In this document: piece by piece, positions 43,625 to 51,922 of the stretch
How positions within the stretch are numbered: the stretch's first letter is position 1
Layout: the number at the start of each line of letters is the position of its first letter
NCBI GenBank assembly: GCA_023458035.1
Contig: JAEXAX010000034.1
Span: 186,001 to 250,000, forward strand
Direction: 5' to 3'
From: Bacillota bacterium
GTDB taxonomy: Bacteria > Bacillota > Clostridia > Lachnospirales > Lachnospiraceae
DNA length: 64,000 bases
Program-made: the position numbers and the translations under genes
The notes under the pieces: model-generated
What the model was told of the DNA's origin: nothing
Database searches by the model: none
The model's input: the letters and a program-made list of their open reading frames with translations, nothing else

Positions 43625-43705
43625 GAAGTATCTCCTTTCAAATGGGTACAAAACCCCATATATTAAAGTATTATATCAAGATTTCATATCAAAAGAAAGA
43701 AAAAG

Positions 43706-43735
43706 TTGGAGTGGTGAGGGAAGGCGTGGTATACT
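43706..43735 (+). promoter_or_regulatory. promoter for yigZ-family gene
   Basis: TTGGAG, 18 bases, TATACT preceded by TGG (extended -10), about 38 bases before the ATG. Confidence 0.5.
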
Positions 43736-43772
43736 GAGGCCAATAAGACAGTCAGAGGACAGGGAGAGAATT

Positions 43773-44426
43773 ATGCGACGCAGAGTGTTTCAAAACGGAC
43801 AGGCTGAATTGACAGAAAAAAAATCACGCTTTATCGGCTACGTCTTTGCTATCGAATCAGAGGAAGATGCGTTGACCATCTTGGCTGCTCATCGAAAAGA
43901 ATATTGGGATGCCAGACATCATTGCTATGCTTATGTGCTGGCCGGAGCGTCCCCGGTGATGCGCTTTTTTGATGACGGTGAGCCTTCCGGAACGGCCGGA
44001 AAACCGATCCTAGAGGTGCTGCAGCATACACAAACAGAAAATGTTCTGCTGATCGTCACTCGCTATTTCGGCGGCATTTTATTGGGTGCCGGCGGCTTGG
44101 TGCGAGCCTATACAAAGGCGGCGGTGCTTGGATTGGAAGCGGCCGTGCTTGGAACGGTGACAGAGGGACGGCTGGCTGAGCTGACCTGTGAATATGATCA
44201 AAGCGGCAGACTGCAATACCACCTGGCCGAGCAGGGCATCCGGATTCTGGCTACGGAGTATGGACAGACCGTGACCCATAAGCTGCTGTTTTTGCCGGAG
44301 CAGGAGGAGAAGCTGGTTGCTCTGGTTGCCGAGCTGACCGGCGGTAGCCGGCATCCGGAAGCCATCAGAGCCTGCAGCTATCTGGAGTTGGCAGACGGAT
44401 CGATCGAACAATTAAAAGAGGTATAA
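43773..44426 (+). CDS. YigZ/IMPACT family protein
   Basis: 217 aa. N-terminal UPF0029/Impact domain (KKSRFIGYVFAIESEEDA, WDARHHCYAYVL, FFDDGEPSGTAGKPILEVLQ, VTRYFGGILLGAGGLVRAYTKA) and a C-terminal DUF1949 domain. Bacterial members are small conserved proteins of unclear role, linked by homology to eukaryotic IMPACT. The ATG at 43773 follows GGGAG. The last seven codons form one arm of a 67-bp palindrome. Confidence 0.93.
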   Translation: MRRRVFQNGQAELTEKKSRFIGYVFAIESEEDALTILAAHRKEYWDARHHCYAYVLAGASPVMRFFDDGEPSGTAGKPILEVLQHTQTENVLLIVTRYFGGILLGAGGLVRAYTKAAVLGLEAAVLGTVTEGRLAELTCEYDQSGRLQYHLAEQGIRILATEYGQTVTHKLLFLPEQEEKLVALVAELTGGSRHPEAIRACSYLELADGSIEQLKEV

Positions 44427-44474
44427 CAAAAGCCTCCCGCTGCGGGAGGCTTTTGTTATACCTCTTTTAATTGT
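44408..44474. terminator. 67-bp perfect palindrome: shared terminator of yigZ and typA
   Basis: Two exact 33-base arms (44408-44440 and 44442-44474) with a single central T. The core AAAAGCCTCCCGC-T-GCGGGAGGCTTTT is a classic bidirectional terminator. The outer arm on the left is the coding end of yigZ (codons ...QLKEV-stop) and is copied inverted on the right, between yigZ and the typA stop at 44484. Confidence 0.9.
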
Positions 44475-44483
44475 ATAAAATCT

Positions 44484-46319
44484 TTATTTGTTGTTTCTGG
44501 CGGCCCGCTTTCTGGCAGTCGGATCAAGGATCTTTTTGCGAATCCGCAGAGAAATCGGCGTGATTTCCAGTAACTCGTCGGTGTCAATGAATTCCAGAGC
44601 CTGCTCCAGACTGAGGATGCGTGGCGGGATCAATTTTAAGGCATCATCCGAGCCGGAGGAACGTGTATTCGAGAGATGCTTGGTTTTGCAGACGTTCAAC
44701 TCGATATCCTCTGCCTTACCGTTCTGGCCGACCACCATACCGCCATAGACCCTTTCGCCCGGACTGATAAAGAGGGTGCCGCGTTCCTGGGCATTAAACA
44801 GACCGTAGGTGATGGCTTCGCCGCTTTCAAAAGCGATCAAGCTGCCTTGCTTACGATATTGGATCTCACCTTTAAACGGCGCATATTCCTCAAAGCTGCT
44901 GTTCATGATGCCGTTGCCCTTGGTATCGGTGAGGAATTCACCGCGGTATCCGATCAGGCCTCTGGCCGGGATCAGAAACTGTAATCTGGTGGTGCCGCTG
45001 CCGCTGACGGTCATGCCCTGCAACTCACCCTTGCGCAGTGACAGCTTCTGGATCACGGCTCCGGAGAAGTCATCCGGTACATCAATCTGGACAAATTCCA
45101 TCGGCTCCAGCAGGCGGCCGGCTTCATCCCTATGATACAGCACTTCGGCTTTGCTGACGGCGAATTCATAGCCCTCACGGCGCATATTTTCAATCAACAC
45201 CGACAGATGCAGCTCGCCGCGGCCGGAAACCTTAAAGGCTTCGGTAGTGTCGGTTTCCTCGACCCGCAGGCTGACATCGGTATTCAATTCCCGGAACAGA
45301 CGCTCGCGCAGGTGGCGAGAGGTTACAAACTTTCCTTCCTGACCGGCCAGCGGACTGTCATTGACAATAAAATACATGGCGATGGTCGGCTCGGAAATCT
45401 TTTGGAAGGGGATGGCCTCCGGATGTTCCGGGTGACAGAGGGTATCGCCGATCGACAGGTCGGGGATACCGGACACCGCCACGATATCTCCGGCATAGGC
45501 TGTGGGCACCTCGATCCGGGTCAAGCCCTGAAAGGTATACAACTTGCCGACCTTGACCCTTTTTAGCTTGGTGCTGTCATGCTCATTGACGATCAACAGC
45601 TCGTCATTGACGGAGAGAGTGCCGCATTCGATCTTTCCGATGCCGATACGGCCGACATATTCATTATAATCAATGGTGCTGATCAGCATCTGAGCCGGTT
45701 TGTCTTCCAGGCCCCGCGGCTGCGGGATAGATTTCAAAATGGCTTCAAACAGCGGTTCCATGGTTCCCTCGCGGACATCCGGCGAGTCGGATGCGTAACC
45801 ATTTTTGGCAGAGGCATACAGGAAGGGGCAGTCCAGCTGTTCATCCGAAGCATCCAGCTCCAAAAGCAGCTCCAGCACTTCATCCACCACCTCGGCCGGT
45901 CGGGCATCCGGTCGATCGATCTTATTGACGCAGACGATCACCGGCAGCTCTAGGTCGAGTGCATTGCGGAGTACGAATTTGGTTTGCGGCATACTGCCCT
46001 CAAAAGCGTCCACCACCAGAATGACGCCGTCTACCATCTTCAGAACCCGTTCGACTTCGCCGCCGAAGTCGGCATGCCCAGGGGTGTCGATGATATTGAT
46101 TTTGGTATCTCGATAGGTAATAGCGGTATTTTTAGCCAGGATGGTGATGCCGCGCTCGCGTTCGATGGCGTTTGAGTCCATCACTCGCTCCGCTACCTCT
46201 TGATTGGCACGAAAGGTACCGCTTTGCTTTAATAATTCATCAACCAAAGTTGTCTTGCCATGATCGACATGGGCGATGATGGCAATGTTTCTCAGTTGTT
46301 GTTGTCTGGAATTTTTCAT
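44484..46319 (-). CDS. typA: translational GTPase TypA/BipA
   Basis: 611-aa ribosome-associated GTPase related to EF-G, important in stress and 50S assembly. G1 AHVDHGKTTLVDELL, G2 region RERGITILAKNTA, G3 DTPGHADFGGEVER, G4 NKIDRPDA, G5 SAKNG. The C-terminal BipA-specific part has SRGxGSDDALKLIPP-like and LRKGELQGM. Full length. ATG at 46319, with a good promoter upstream on the minus strand. Confidence 0.96.
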   Translation of the reverse strand: MKNSRQQQLRNIAIIAHVDHGKTTLVDELLKQSGTFRANQEVAERVMDSNAIERERGITILAKNTAITYRDTKINIIDTPGHADFGGEVERVLKMVDGVILVVDAFEGSMPQTKFVLRNALDLELPVIVCVNKIDRPDARPAEVVDEVLELLLELDASDEQLDCPFLYASAKNGYASDSPDVREGTMEPLFEAILKSIPQPRGLEDKPAQMLISTIDYNEYVGRIGIGKIECGTLSVNDELLIVNEHDSTKLKRVKVGKLYTFQGLTRIEVPTAYAGDIVAVSGIPDLSIGDTLCHPEHPEAIPFQKISEPTIAMYFIVNDSPLAGQEGKFVTSRHLRERLFRELNTDVSLRVEETDTTEAFKVSGRGELHLSVLIENMRREGYEFAVSKAEVLYHRDEAGRLLEPMEFVQIDVPDDFSGAVIQKLSLRKGELQGMTVSGSGTTRLQFLIPARGLIGYRGEFLTDTKGNGIMNSSFEEYAPFKGEIQYRKQGSLIAFESGEAITYGLFNAQERGTLFISPGERVYGGMVVGQNGKAEDIELNVCKTKHLSNTRSSGSDDALKLIPPRILSLEQALEFIDTDELLEITPISLRIRKKILDPTARKRAARNNK

Positions 46320-46387
46320 ATGATCACTTCTTTCTTTTGGCCTTGCGGCTTATTTTCGATTTGCAAATGCGATTGCATTAACACTTT

Positions 46388-46416
46388 ATTTTAACAAATA
46401 TACTATTTGGTGACAA
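46388..46416 (-). promoter_or_regulatory. typA promoter
   Basis: Minus strand: TTGTCA (46416-46411), 17 bases, TAAAAT (46393-46388), about 70 bases before the typA ATG. Confidence 0.6.
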
Positions 46417-46471
46417 GAACAAGATAAACCATATAGGATAAGCGCTTTCGATCATGCGGCGGGATTATGGC

Positions 46472-46500
46472 TTGTAGGGGCGGGGAAAATCTAGTATAGT
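46472..46500 (+). promoter_or_regulatory. hflX promoter
   Basis: TTGTAG, 17 bases, TATAGT, about 38 bases before the hflX ATG, divergent from the typA promoter. Confidence 0.6.
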
Positions 46501-46538
46501 GGAAAAAGATAAGCAAGTGGAAACGATTAGGAGGGGCT

Positions 46539-47795
46539 ATGCACGAAACAGCGCAAAAAAAAGAATCATATATTCTGATCGGCATCCAGTCAGAGGGTGA
46601 GGAGGTATTGGAGCGCAGTCTTGATGAGCTTCGCGAGCTGGTTGAAACAAGCGGCGCGCTGGCGCCGTGGCGACTGTCTCAACCGCTGGCCTTCCCGCAT
46701 CCCAAAACATATTTGGGATGCGGGAAGGCAGAGGAACTGGCAGCATATTTGCGAGCGACAGGAGCCGACGGCATCGTCTGTGATGATGAGCTAAGCGCGG
46801 TACAGGTGCGAAATTTGGAAGATCTGCTGCAAACCAAGGTGTTGGATCGAACCCTGGTGATTCTCGATATTTTCGCTAAAAGAGCCACTACATTTGAAGG
46901 GAAGCTACAGGTCGAGCTGGCTCAGCTTTCCGGTCTGTATGCCCGGCTGATCGGAAAAAACAGCAGTCTGTCCAGGCTGGGCGGCGGTATCGGTACCCGC
47001 GGGCCGGGCGAAAAGGCCCTGGAAATGAACAAGCGTCAGATCCGAAATCGGATGAATCATATTCGGCATGATCTGAAGGAAACAAAACAGCATCGCGAAC
47101 TTTTGCGGGAAGCGCGCAAACGGACGGGGTTATTTCATGTTGCCGTCGTCGGCTATACCAACGCAGGGAAGTCAACCCTGCTGAATCTGATGACGCAGGC
47201 CTCGGTGACGGCTGCCGATCAGGTGTTTGCCACCCTGGAAGCGACGACCAGAGAATGCTGTCTGCCGAACAAGAAAAAAATCTTATTGACAGATACCGTC
47301 GGTTTTATTAAAAAGCTGCCGCACCATCTGATCGAAGCCTTTAAGAGTACCCTGGAAGAGGCGCGTTATGCCGATGCGCTGATCCATGTGGTCGATGCCT
47401 CGGCGCCGGACGCGGAGGAAAGAATGGCGCTGGTCTATCGTATTTTGAAAGAACTGGGGGCGGATGAGCTGCCGGTTCTGACTGTTTTTAATAAGATGGA
47501 TCGCGTGACCGGGGCGCTTTATTTAGCTGATCCAAGAGCTGAGTCGGTGCTGCGCCTATCCTTATATGACAGACAGCAGGCGCAGGCGCAGATCGCCGAA
47601 GCCTTGCGGACTCTGGCGACGGAGAAGCTGCGCTATGTCGAGGGGGTGTTGGAGTTTGCCAAGGCCTCTCTTGTAGCGCGGATCAGGCGAGAAGGCAGTC
47701 TGCTGGAAGAGGAATATCGCGAGGACGGAATCTTTATCCGCGCCTATGTGCCGGCAGCCGTGTACGGATTGTTGGAGTCAAAACCGGACTTATAA
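46539..47795 (+). CDS. hflX: ribosome-splitting GTPase HflX
   Basis: 418 aa. N-terminal HflX domain with HPKTYLGCGKAEEL and GIVCDDELSAVQVRNLE, a glycine-rich middle (GGIGTRGPGEKALEMNKRQI), then the Obg-like G domain: G1 VGYTNAGKSTLLN, G3 DTVGFIKKLPHHLIEAFKSTLEE, G4 FNKMD. Members rescue stalled ribosomes by splitting them. AGGAGGGG upstream of the ATG. An 18-bp perfect inverted repeat lies inside the gene (46689-46729). Confidence 0.95.
   Translation: MHETAQKKESYILIGIQSEGEEVLERSLDELRELVETSGALAPWRLSQPLAFPHPKTYLGCGKAEELAAYLRATGADGIVCDDELSAVQVRNLEDLLQTKVLDRTLVILDIFAKRATTFEGKLQVELAQLSGLYARLIGKNSSLSRLGGGIGTRGPGEKALEMNKRQIRNRMNHIRHDLKETKQHRELLREARKRTGLFHVAVVGYTNAGKSTLLNLMTQASVTAADQVFATLEATTRECCLPNKKKILLTDTVGFIKKLPHHLIEAFKSTLEEARYADALIHVVDASAPDAEERMALVYRILKELGADELPVLTVFNKMDRVTGALYLADPRAESVLRLSLYDRQQAQAQIAEALRTLATEKLRYVEGVLEFAKASLVARIRREGSLLEEEYREDGIFIRAYVPAAVYGLLESKPDL
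46689..46729. repeat. 18-bp perfect inverted repeat inside hflX
   Basis: GCCTTCCCGCATCCCAAA (46689-46706) is exactly mirrored at 46712-46729 with a 5-base loop. Both arms are coding (AFPHPK and GCGKA regions of the HflX motif). It would form a strong hairpin in mRNA and DNA. Confidence 0.85.
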
Positions 47796-47898
47796 GAGAA
47801 AATGACTTGCCAGATCGTTTCGATTCGGTTATGCTTATCAGGTAGTACGGCGTAACGGTTGTTTCGCTTAAAAACGCTTAAAAAAGAATATAGAAAGA

Positions 47899-47986
47899 GA
47901 CAAAGGGGTGCCGTTCGGCTGAGATATATCATAAATTGATGTAAACCCTAGGAACCTGTTGCGATCATGCGCGCGTAGGGATTGTC
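47899..47986 (+). ncRNA. TPP riboswitch (THI element)
   Basis: Conserved core in order: GGGGTGCC (47905-47912), GGCTGAGA ending at 47924, ACCCTAGGAACCTG (47945-47958), then CGTAGGGA near 47975-47981. P1 is GACAA (47899-47903) with TTGTC (47982-47986). It precedes thiT. The expression platform appears to be the ribosome binding site hairpin at 48012-48041. Confidence 0.93.
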
Positions 47987-48011
47987 CGTATTTTACAGAA
48001 GATATGAAGAT

Positions 48012-48041
48012 CCTCTTTGCTCTTTCCACACAGCAAAGGGG
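48012..48041 (+). promoter_or_regulatory. Shine-Dalgarno sequestering hairpin of thiT
   Basis: CCTCTTTGCT (48012-48021) pairs with AGCAAAGGGG (48032-48041, one G-T) and buries the AAAGGGGG ribosome binding site located 7-8 bases before the thiT ATG. This suggests control of translation by TPP rather than termination, since no T run follows. Confidence 0.7.
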
Positions 48042-48048
48042 GATTATT

Positions 48049-48621
48049 ATGTCTGCATCTATTCACAAAACAACCGCTTGGATTGAGGCCGCTGTTATTG
48101 CGGCATTGGCGATGGCTCTATCCTTTATTCCGGATTATCTGAGCTGGATGACACCGTCCTACGGTGCGATCGTAGCGATATTGTTTGCCCTGCGCCGAGG
48201 AACGGGGTTTGGACTGCTGTCCGGTATGCTTTGGGGCTTACTGCATTTTGTAACCGGGAAGGCATTTTTTATGACGGTGCCGCAGGTGCTGATCGAGTAC
48301 GTTTTGGCATTTACCTGTATCGGGTTTGCCGGTGTGGTCAGCCGACAGTTTTTAAAGGCTCTGCATGAAAAACATCAGTCGAGGGCGCTCATCTGGGCGA
48401 TTTGCGGAACCGTCATCGGTGTGGCGGCACGCTGGGTATGGCACTATGTGGCCGGGGTTATCTTCTGGGGCAGCTACGCGCCCGAAGGAGTATCGCCGTA
48501 CTGGTATTCGTTTACCGTCAACGGAGCTGCCGCCCTGCAAACGGTTATTGTCGTTTTGATCGTGGTCATTCCATTGGCTCTGAGCCATAAAAAGTTGTTT
48601 TTAACGGAGTATTTCGGATAA
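48049..48621 (+). CDS. thiT: thiamine ECF transporter S component
   Basis: 190-aa membrane protein of the ThiT (YuaJ) family, which binds thiamine for the shared ECF energising module (not in this window). Six hydrophobic segments. Thiamine-site signatures: PSYGAIVAILFALRRGTGFGLLSG and RWVWHYVAGVIFWGSYAPEG. The ATG at 48049 has AAAGGGGG upstream; an earlier in-frame ATG at 47959 lies inside the riboswitch and is rejected. Confidence 0.93.
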   Translation: MSASIHKTTAWIEAAVIAALAMALSFIPDYLSWMTPSYGAIVAILFALRRGTGFGLLSGMLWGLLHFVTGKAFFMTVPQVLIEYVLAFTCIGFAGVVSRQFLKALHEKHQSRALIWAICGTVIGVAARWVWHYVAGVIFWGSYAPEGVSPYWYSFTVNGAAALQTVIVVLIVVIPLALSHKKLFLTEYFG

Positions 48622-48704
48622 GCCGGATAGCCTCCGGGATGTCTTGAGCAGGAAAAACCAAGGGATAAGATAAAGCCCTGATTGAATGTATGGAGGGAGG
48701 AATA

Positions 48705-50216
48705 ATGAAAATACAGTGTCTTAGTGATGAATATTGGTACGGAGACTGTGTGAAATATGGAGTAAAGATGCCGCTTTCACCGATGCGGGAATCAAAACTG
48801 GATCTTACGATCAATACCACGCCGAATCAGGCCTCGCCGGTTTTCCTGTCATCCAGAGGCCGGGTGCTGTTTCGGAAAGAGGGCTTTCCGTTTATTTTAA
48901 AGGACGGGGAAATAGAGGTGCCGTCTGACTGTATCCTGACCGATACCAAGGGGCGTCTGAAGGAGGCCTATCAGTTTGCGATTCGCGAATACAGTCCGTT
49001 TCATAAGAATATGCCGAATCAAAAGCTGTTTCGGCATATTCAGTACAACACATGGATAGAGCTGACGTTTTATCAATCGGAAGAGGCTGTTTTACAATAT
49101 GCCGAGCGTCTGCTGACGGACGGTTTTGAGCCCGGCATACTGATGATTGATGACGGGTGGAGCGAATATTACGGGGAATGGAGCTTTCACTCGGGCCGCT
49201 TCAGGAATCCTAAAGGCATGATTGCAAAGCTGCATGAAATGGGCTTTCAGGTGATGCTGTGGCTTTGTCCGTTTATCAGTCCCGACTCGATTCGCTACCG
49301 AGAGTGCAGGGATCTGGGACTCCTGATCAAAACACCGCAGGGAGAGCCCTTTATCACCGACTGGTGGAACGGACATTCCGCCGTTTTGGATATGACAAAT
49401 GAAAATGCGAAGCAGTGGCTGAAGCAGCAATTGACGGCATTGACAAAGCTGGGAGTGGACGGATTTAAATTTGATGCCGGCGATCCGATTTATTATCGGA
49501 CGGATAATGTCACTTTCCGACCGACATCCCCTAACGAACAATCCTATCTGTGGTCAAAATTCGGTGAGGATTATGAGTATAATGAATACCGGGCCAGCTT
49601 CGGCACCGCCGGTTTCGGCTTGCTGCAGCGCTTATGCGATAAGGAGCACAGCTTTGGGGAGCATGGAATTGCATCCCTGATACCGGATGCTTTATTGGCG
49701 GGACTGCTTGGGTTTCCGTATATTTGTCCGGATATGATCGGAGGCGGAGAATATTTAAGCTTTCAGGATAAGGAAAAGCTGGATGAGGAACTGTTTGTCA
49801 CCCATGCTCAGATCGCCTGCCTGATGCCGGCCATGCAATTTTCCGCCCTGCCCGGCAGAGTTTTGTCAAAAGAAAATTTGCAGGCGATTTATCACAGCCT
49901 GCGTGTAAGGCAGACATATCTGCCGTATATCCTGGAACTGGTTGAGCAGGTGCCGCAGTCCGGTGAACCGGTGCTTCGTTATATGGCCTATGAATTTCCG
50001 GATGAGCATCTGGAAACCGTAACCGATCAGTTTATGCTGGGATCGCGGTATTTGGTGGCTCCGCTTTATCGAAAGGGAGAATGCTCCAGAGATGTATATA
50101 TTCCGAAAGGAGAATGGCGCTGTGGCGCCGAAGTGATCTGCTCCGAGGGCGAGGTCAGAAAGCTGCGGGCAGAGCGTGGGATTCCGCTCATTTTGGAAAA
50201 AATATCAAGCATGTAA
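48705..50216 (+). CDS. GH31 family glycosidase (NET37/MYORG-like)
   Basis: 503 aa, GH31 clan-D enzyme without signal peptide, so intracellular. Likely nucleophile Asp257 in GFKFDAGD and acid/base Asp343 in ICPDMIGGG; also GILMIDDGW, FQVMLWLCPFISPDS and WWNGHSAVLDMTN. The KFDAG(D/E) form is that of the NET37/MYORG branch, where alpha-galactosidase activity is known for MYORG; the specificity here is inferred only as alpha-glycosidase. Start at MKIQCL (48705), 4-5 bases after GGAGGGAGG; the ATG at 48690 overlaps that site. First gene of the glycan locus. Confidence 0.85.
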   Translation: MKIQCLSDEYWYGDCVKYGVKMPLSPMRESKLDLTINTTPNQASPVFLSSRGRVLFRKEGFPFILKDGEIEVPSDCILTDTKGRLKEAYQFAIREYSPFHKNMPNQKLFRHIQYNTWIELTFYQSEEAVLQYAERLLTDGFEPGILMIDDGWSEYYGEWSFHSGRFRNPKGMIAKLHEMGFQVMLWLCPFISPDSIRYRECRDLGLLIKTPQGEPFITDWWNGHSAVLDMTNENAKQWLKQQLTALTKLGVDGFKFDAGDPIYYRTDNVTFRPTSPNEQSYLWSKFGEDYEYNEYRASFGTAGFGLLQRLCDKEHSFGEHGIASLIPDALLAGLLGFPYICPDMIGGGEYLSFQDKEKLDEELFVTHAQIACLMPAMQFSALPGRVLSKENLQAIYHSLRVRQTYLPYILELVEQVPQSGEPVLRYMAYEFPDEHLETVTDQFMLGSRYLVAPLYRKGECSRDVYIPKGEWRCGAEVICSEGEVRKLRAERGIPLILEKISSM

Positions 50217-50223
50217 AAAATAT

Positions 50224-50260
50224 AAAAGCCGTCGCATCAGAGCAGATGCGGCGGCTTTTT
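50224..50260. terminator. terminator after GH31 gene
   Basis: AAAAGCCGTCGCATC with GATGCGGCGGCTTTT (one G-T), 6-base loop, followed by a T. Confidence 0.8.
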
Positions 50261-50422
50261 GGCATATAAGAATAAAACACAGGGAAATTACGGAGAAAAA
50301 TTAGACGATTTGTGACTGAAATCATAAAATATTATATAAAACGAAATATATTGTCATTGAAGCTGCCTAAAAAACGGCGCAAAATCAAAGTGAAATATAC
50401 TGTTTTTACAAAGGGGGTTTAT

Positions 50423-51793
50423 ATGATGGGTAAAAAACGTATTGTTGCGCTTATCGGTGGAGCTATGTTTTGTCTGGCAGGATGGATTTCGGGCGGTGTC
50501 AGGACTGCTGCCGCAGAATCGACTGTAACACCTATGATCGAAGGACAGGACACCTCTAAATGGATTTTGGATTTTCAGGAGGAATTTGACGGACCCAAAC
50601 TGGATCCCGCAAAATTTTCGGACATTTACCTGCCTCATTGGTCAAGCGAGGAATTGGTAAAAGCGAATTATCGCATGGATGACGGTAAAATTCATTTGAT
50701 GATTGATCAAAATCAGGCCGGCTGGAGACCGGGCACCAGACAGCAGATCTCCAGTATTCAGACGGGGATGAAAGACGGCCTGCATATCTGGGACAGTTCT
50801 TTGGGCATCAGCGGGCATACTCCGGCTCAGGATCTTTACGGAACCAAATACGGTTACTTTGAGCTGCGGGCCAAAGCTCAAAAAGGCGGCGGCATCCACA
50901 GCGCATGGTGGATGATCGGCGATCAGTATCAGTATGATAAGTCAGCCGAGGTGGATATTTTTGAAATTCTGGGCAAGAATATCTATGACAACAGCAGTAA
51001 GGTTTGGGTTACCATTCACCCGTGGTATGACACGGTGATTGGCAAGCAGCGACTGAATTATTGGGTTGACACGGATGTCAGCGCAGACTATCACACCTAC
51101 GGATTTGAATGGCTGCCGAGTGGGATGAAATGGTATTTTGACGGTAAGCTGGTGAGAGAAACGAAGCAGTCGCCGGACTATAAGATGTATACCCTGCTCG
51201 GAATTTACCAGTCATGGGGCGGTTTCTTTTCATGGCAGGGCAGCGTAGATGAAAGTCAGCCGTATCCGAAGAGCTTTGATATTGACTATTTCCGCGTGTA
51301 TAAAACCAAAGAAATAAAAGAACTGAATCAAAAAGAGGACGAAGCAAAGCAGCAAAAGATCAAAGAACAAGCCGGAGCAGCGGCTATTTACGGAGGGGAT
51401 TTTACCTGGGATTGGTATCATCAGCCCAGTCATCTGAACGATGGCCGAATGGATCTGACCCTGCAAAGTCAGGATGACATCAAATTGCCGGTTCATATTT
51501 ATGCCGACTTTAAAGAACCGACTAAGCTGAGCAGCATGAGTATCTTTACCCATTATGGCAAGGGACAGGGAGTGACCGATCTGGTTGTGGAATATCAGGA
51601 TTTGAATGACGGCCAGTGGAAAGAAATAGCGGCTATGACGGAAGATCCGTGGAAGTCGGATACCGCCGATATAGAAGAGGTAAAGATCCCGTTTAAAGCT
51701 CAGATTACGACAAAGGCGCTGCGCATCAGGGTGCAAAAGGCCAATTTGCGATGGAGACATTTCGCCATCAATGAAATTAAATTGTGGGAATAG
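50423..51793 (+). CDS. secreted GH16 beta-glycanase with C-terminal discoidin-like domain
   Basis: 456 aa. Signal peptide MMGKKRIVALIGG...RTAAA. The GH16 jelly-roll carries the catalytic EVDIFE at about residues 176-181 (nucleophile and acid/base Glu) and IHPWYDTVIG, YHTYGFEWLPSGMKWYFDG. After a Lys/Glu coiled stretch (about residues 322-340) a F5/8-type C domain-like module closes the protein (HLNDGRMDL ... RWRHFAINEIKLWE), probably for carbohydrate binding. GH16 enzymes cut beta-1,3/1,4-glucans or galactans outside the cell. AAGGGGG lies 5 bases before the first ATG and 8 before the second, so the true start may be 50426. Confidence 0.9.
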   Translation: MMGKKRIVALIGGAMFCLAGWISGGVRTAAAESTVTPMIEGQDTSKWILDFQEEFDGPKLDPAKFSDIYLPHWSSEELVKANYRMDDGKIHLMIDQNQAGWRPGTRQQISSIQTGMKDGLHIWDSSLGISGHTPAQDLYGTKYGYFELRAKAQKGGGIHSAWWMIGDQYQYDKSAEVDIFEILGKNIYDNSSKVWVTIHPWYDTVIGKQRLNYWVDTDVSADYHTYGFEWLPSGMKWYFDGKLVRETKQSPDYKMYTLLGIYQSWGGFFSWQGSVDESQPYPKSFDIDYFRVYKTKEIKELNQKEDEAKQQKIKEQAGAAAIYGGDFTWDWYHQPSHLNDGRMDLTLQSQDDIKLPVHIYADFKEPTKLSSMSIFTHYGKGQGVTDLVVEYQDLNDGQWKEIAAMTEDPWKSDTADIEEVKIPFKAQITTKALRIRVQKANLRWRHFAINEIKLWE

Positions 51794-51836
51794 GAAGTAT
51801 ATAGTATAATATAATAAAATATAACAATAAAAGAAT

Positions 51837-51903
51837 CACCCTCAGGCGAAACGTTCATCCTTTCTTGTGTCGATCAGGAAACTGCCGAGAGGGTGCTTCT
51901 TTA
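51837..51903 (+). terminator. probable terminator after GH16 gene
   Basis: CACCCTCaGGC ... GCCgaGAGGGTG stem with a long loop, followed by CTTCTTTA, directly before the response-regulator gene. Confidence 0.5.
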
Positions 51904-51922
51904 TGAGGGAGGGGGATAGCGA

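Noticed and set aside
47959..48048. Extended N-terminus for ThiT starting inside the riboswitch
   Set aside because: The TPP aptamer occupies this stretch, and a strong ribosome binding site and natural start lie at 48035-48051.
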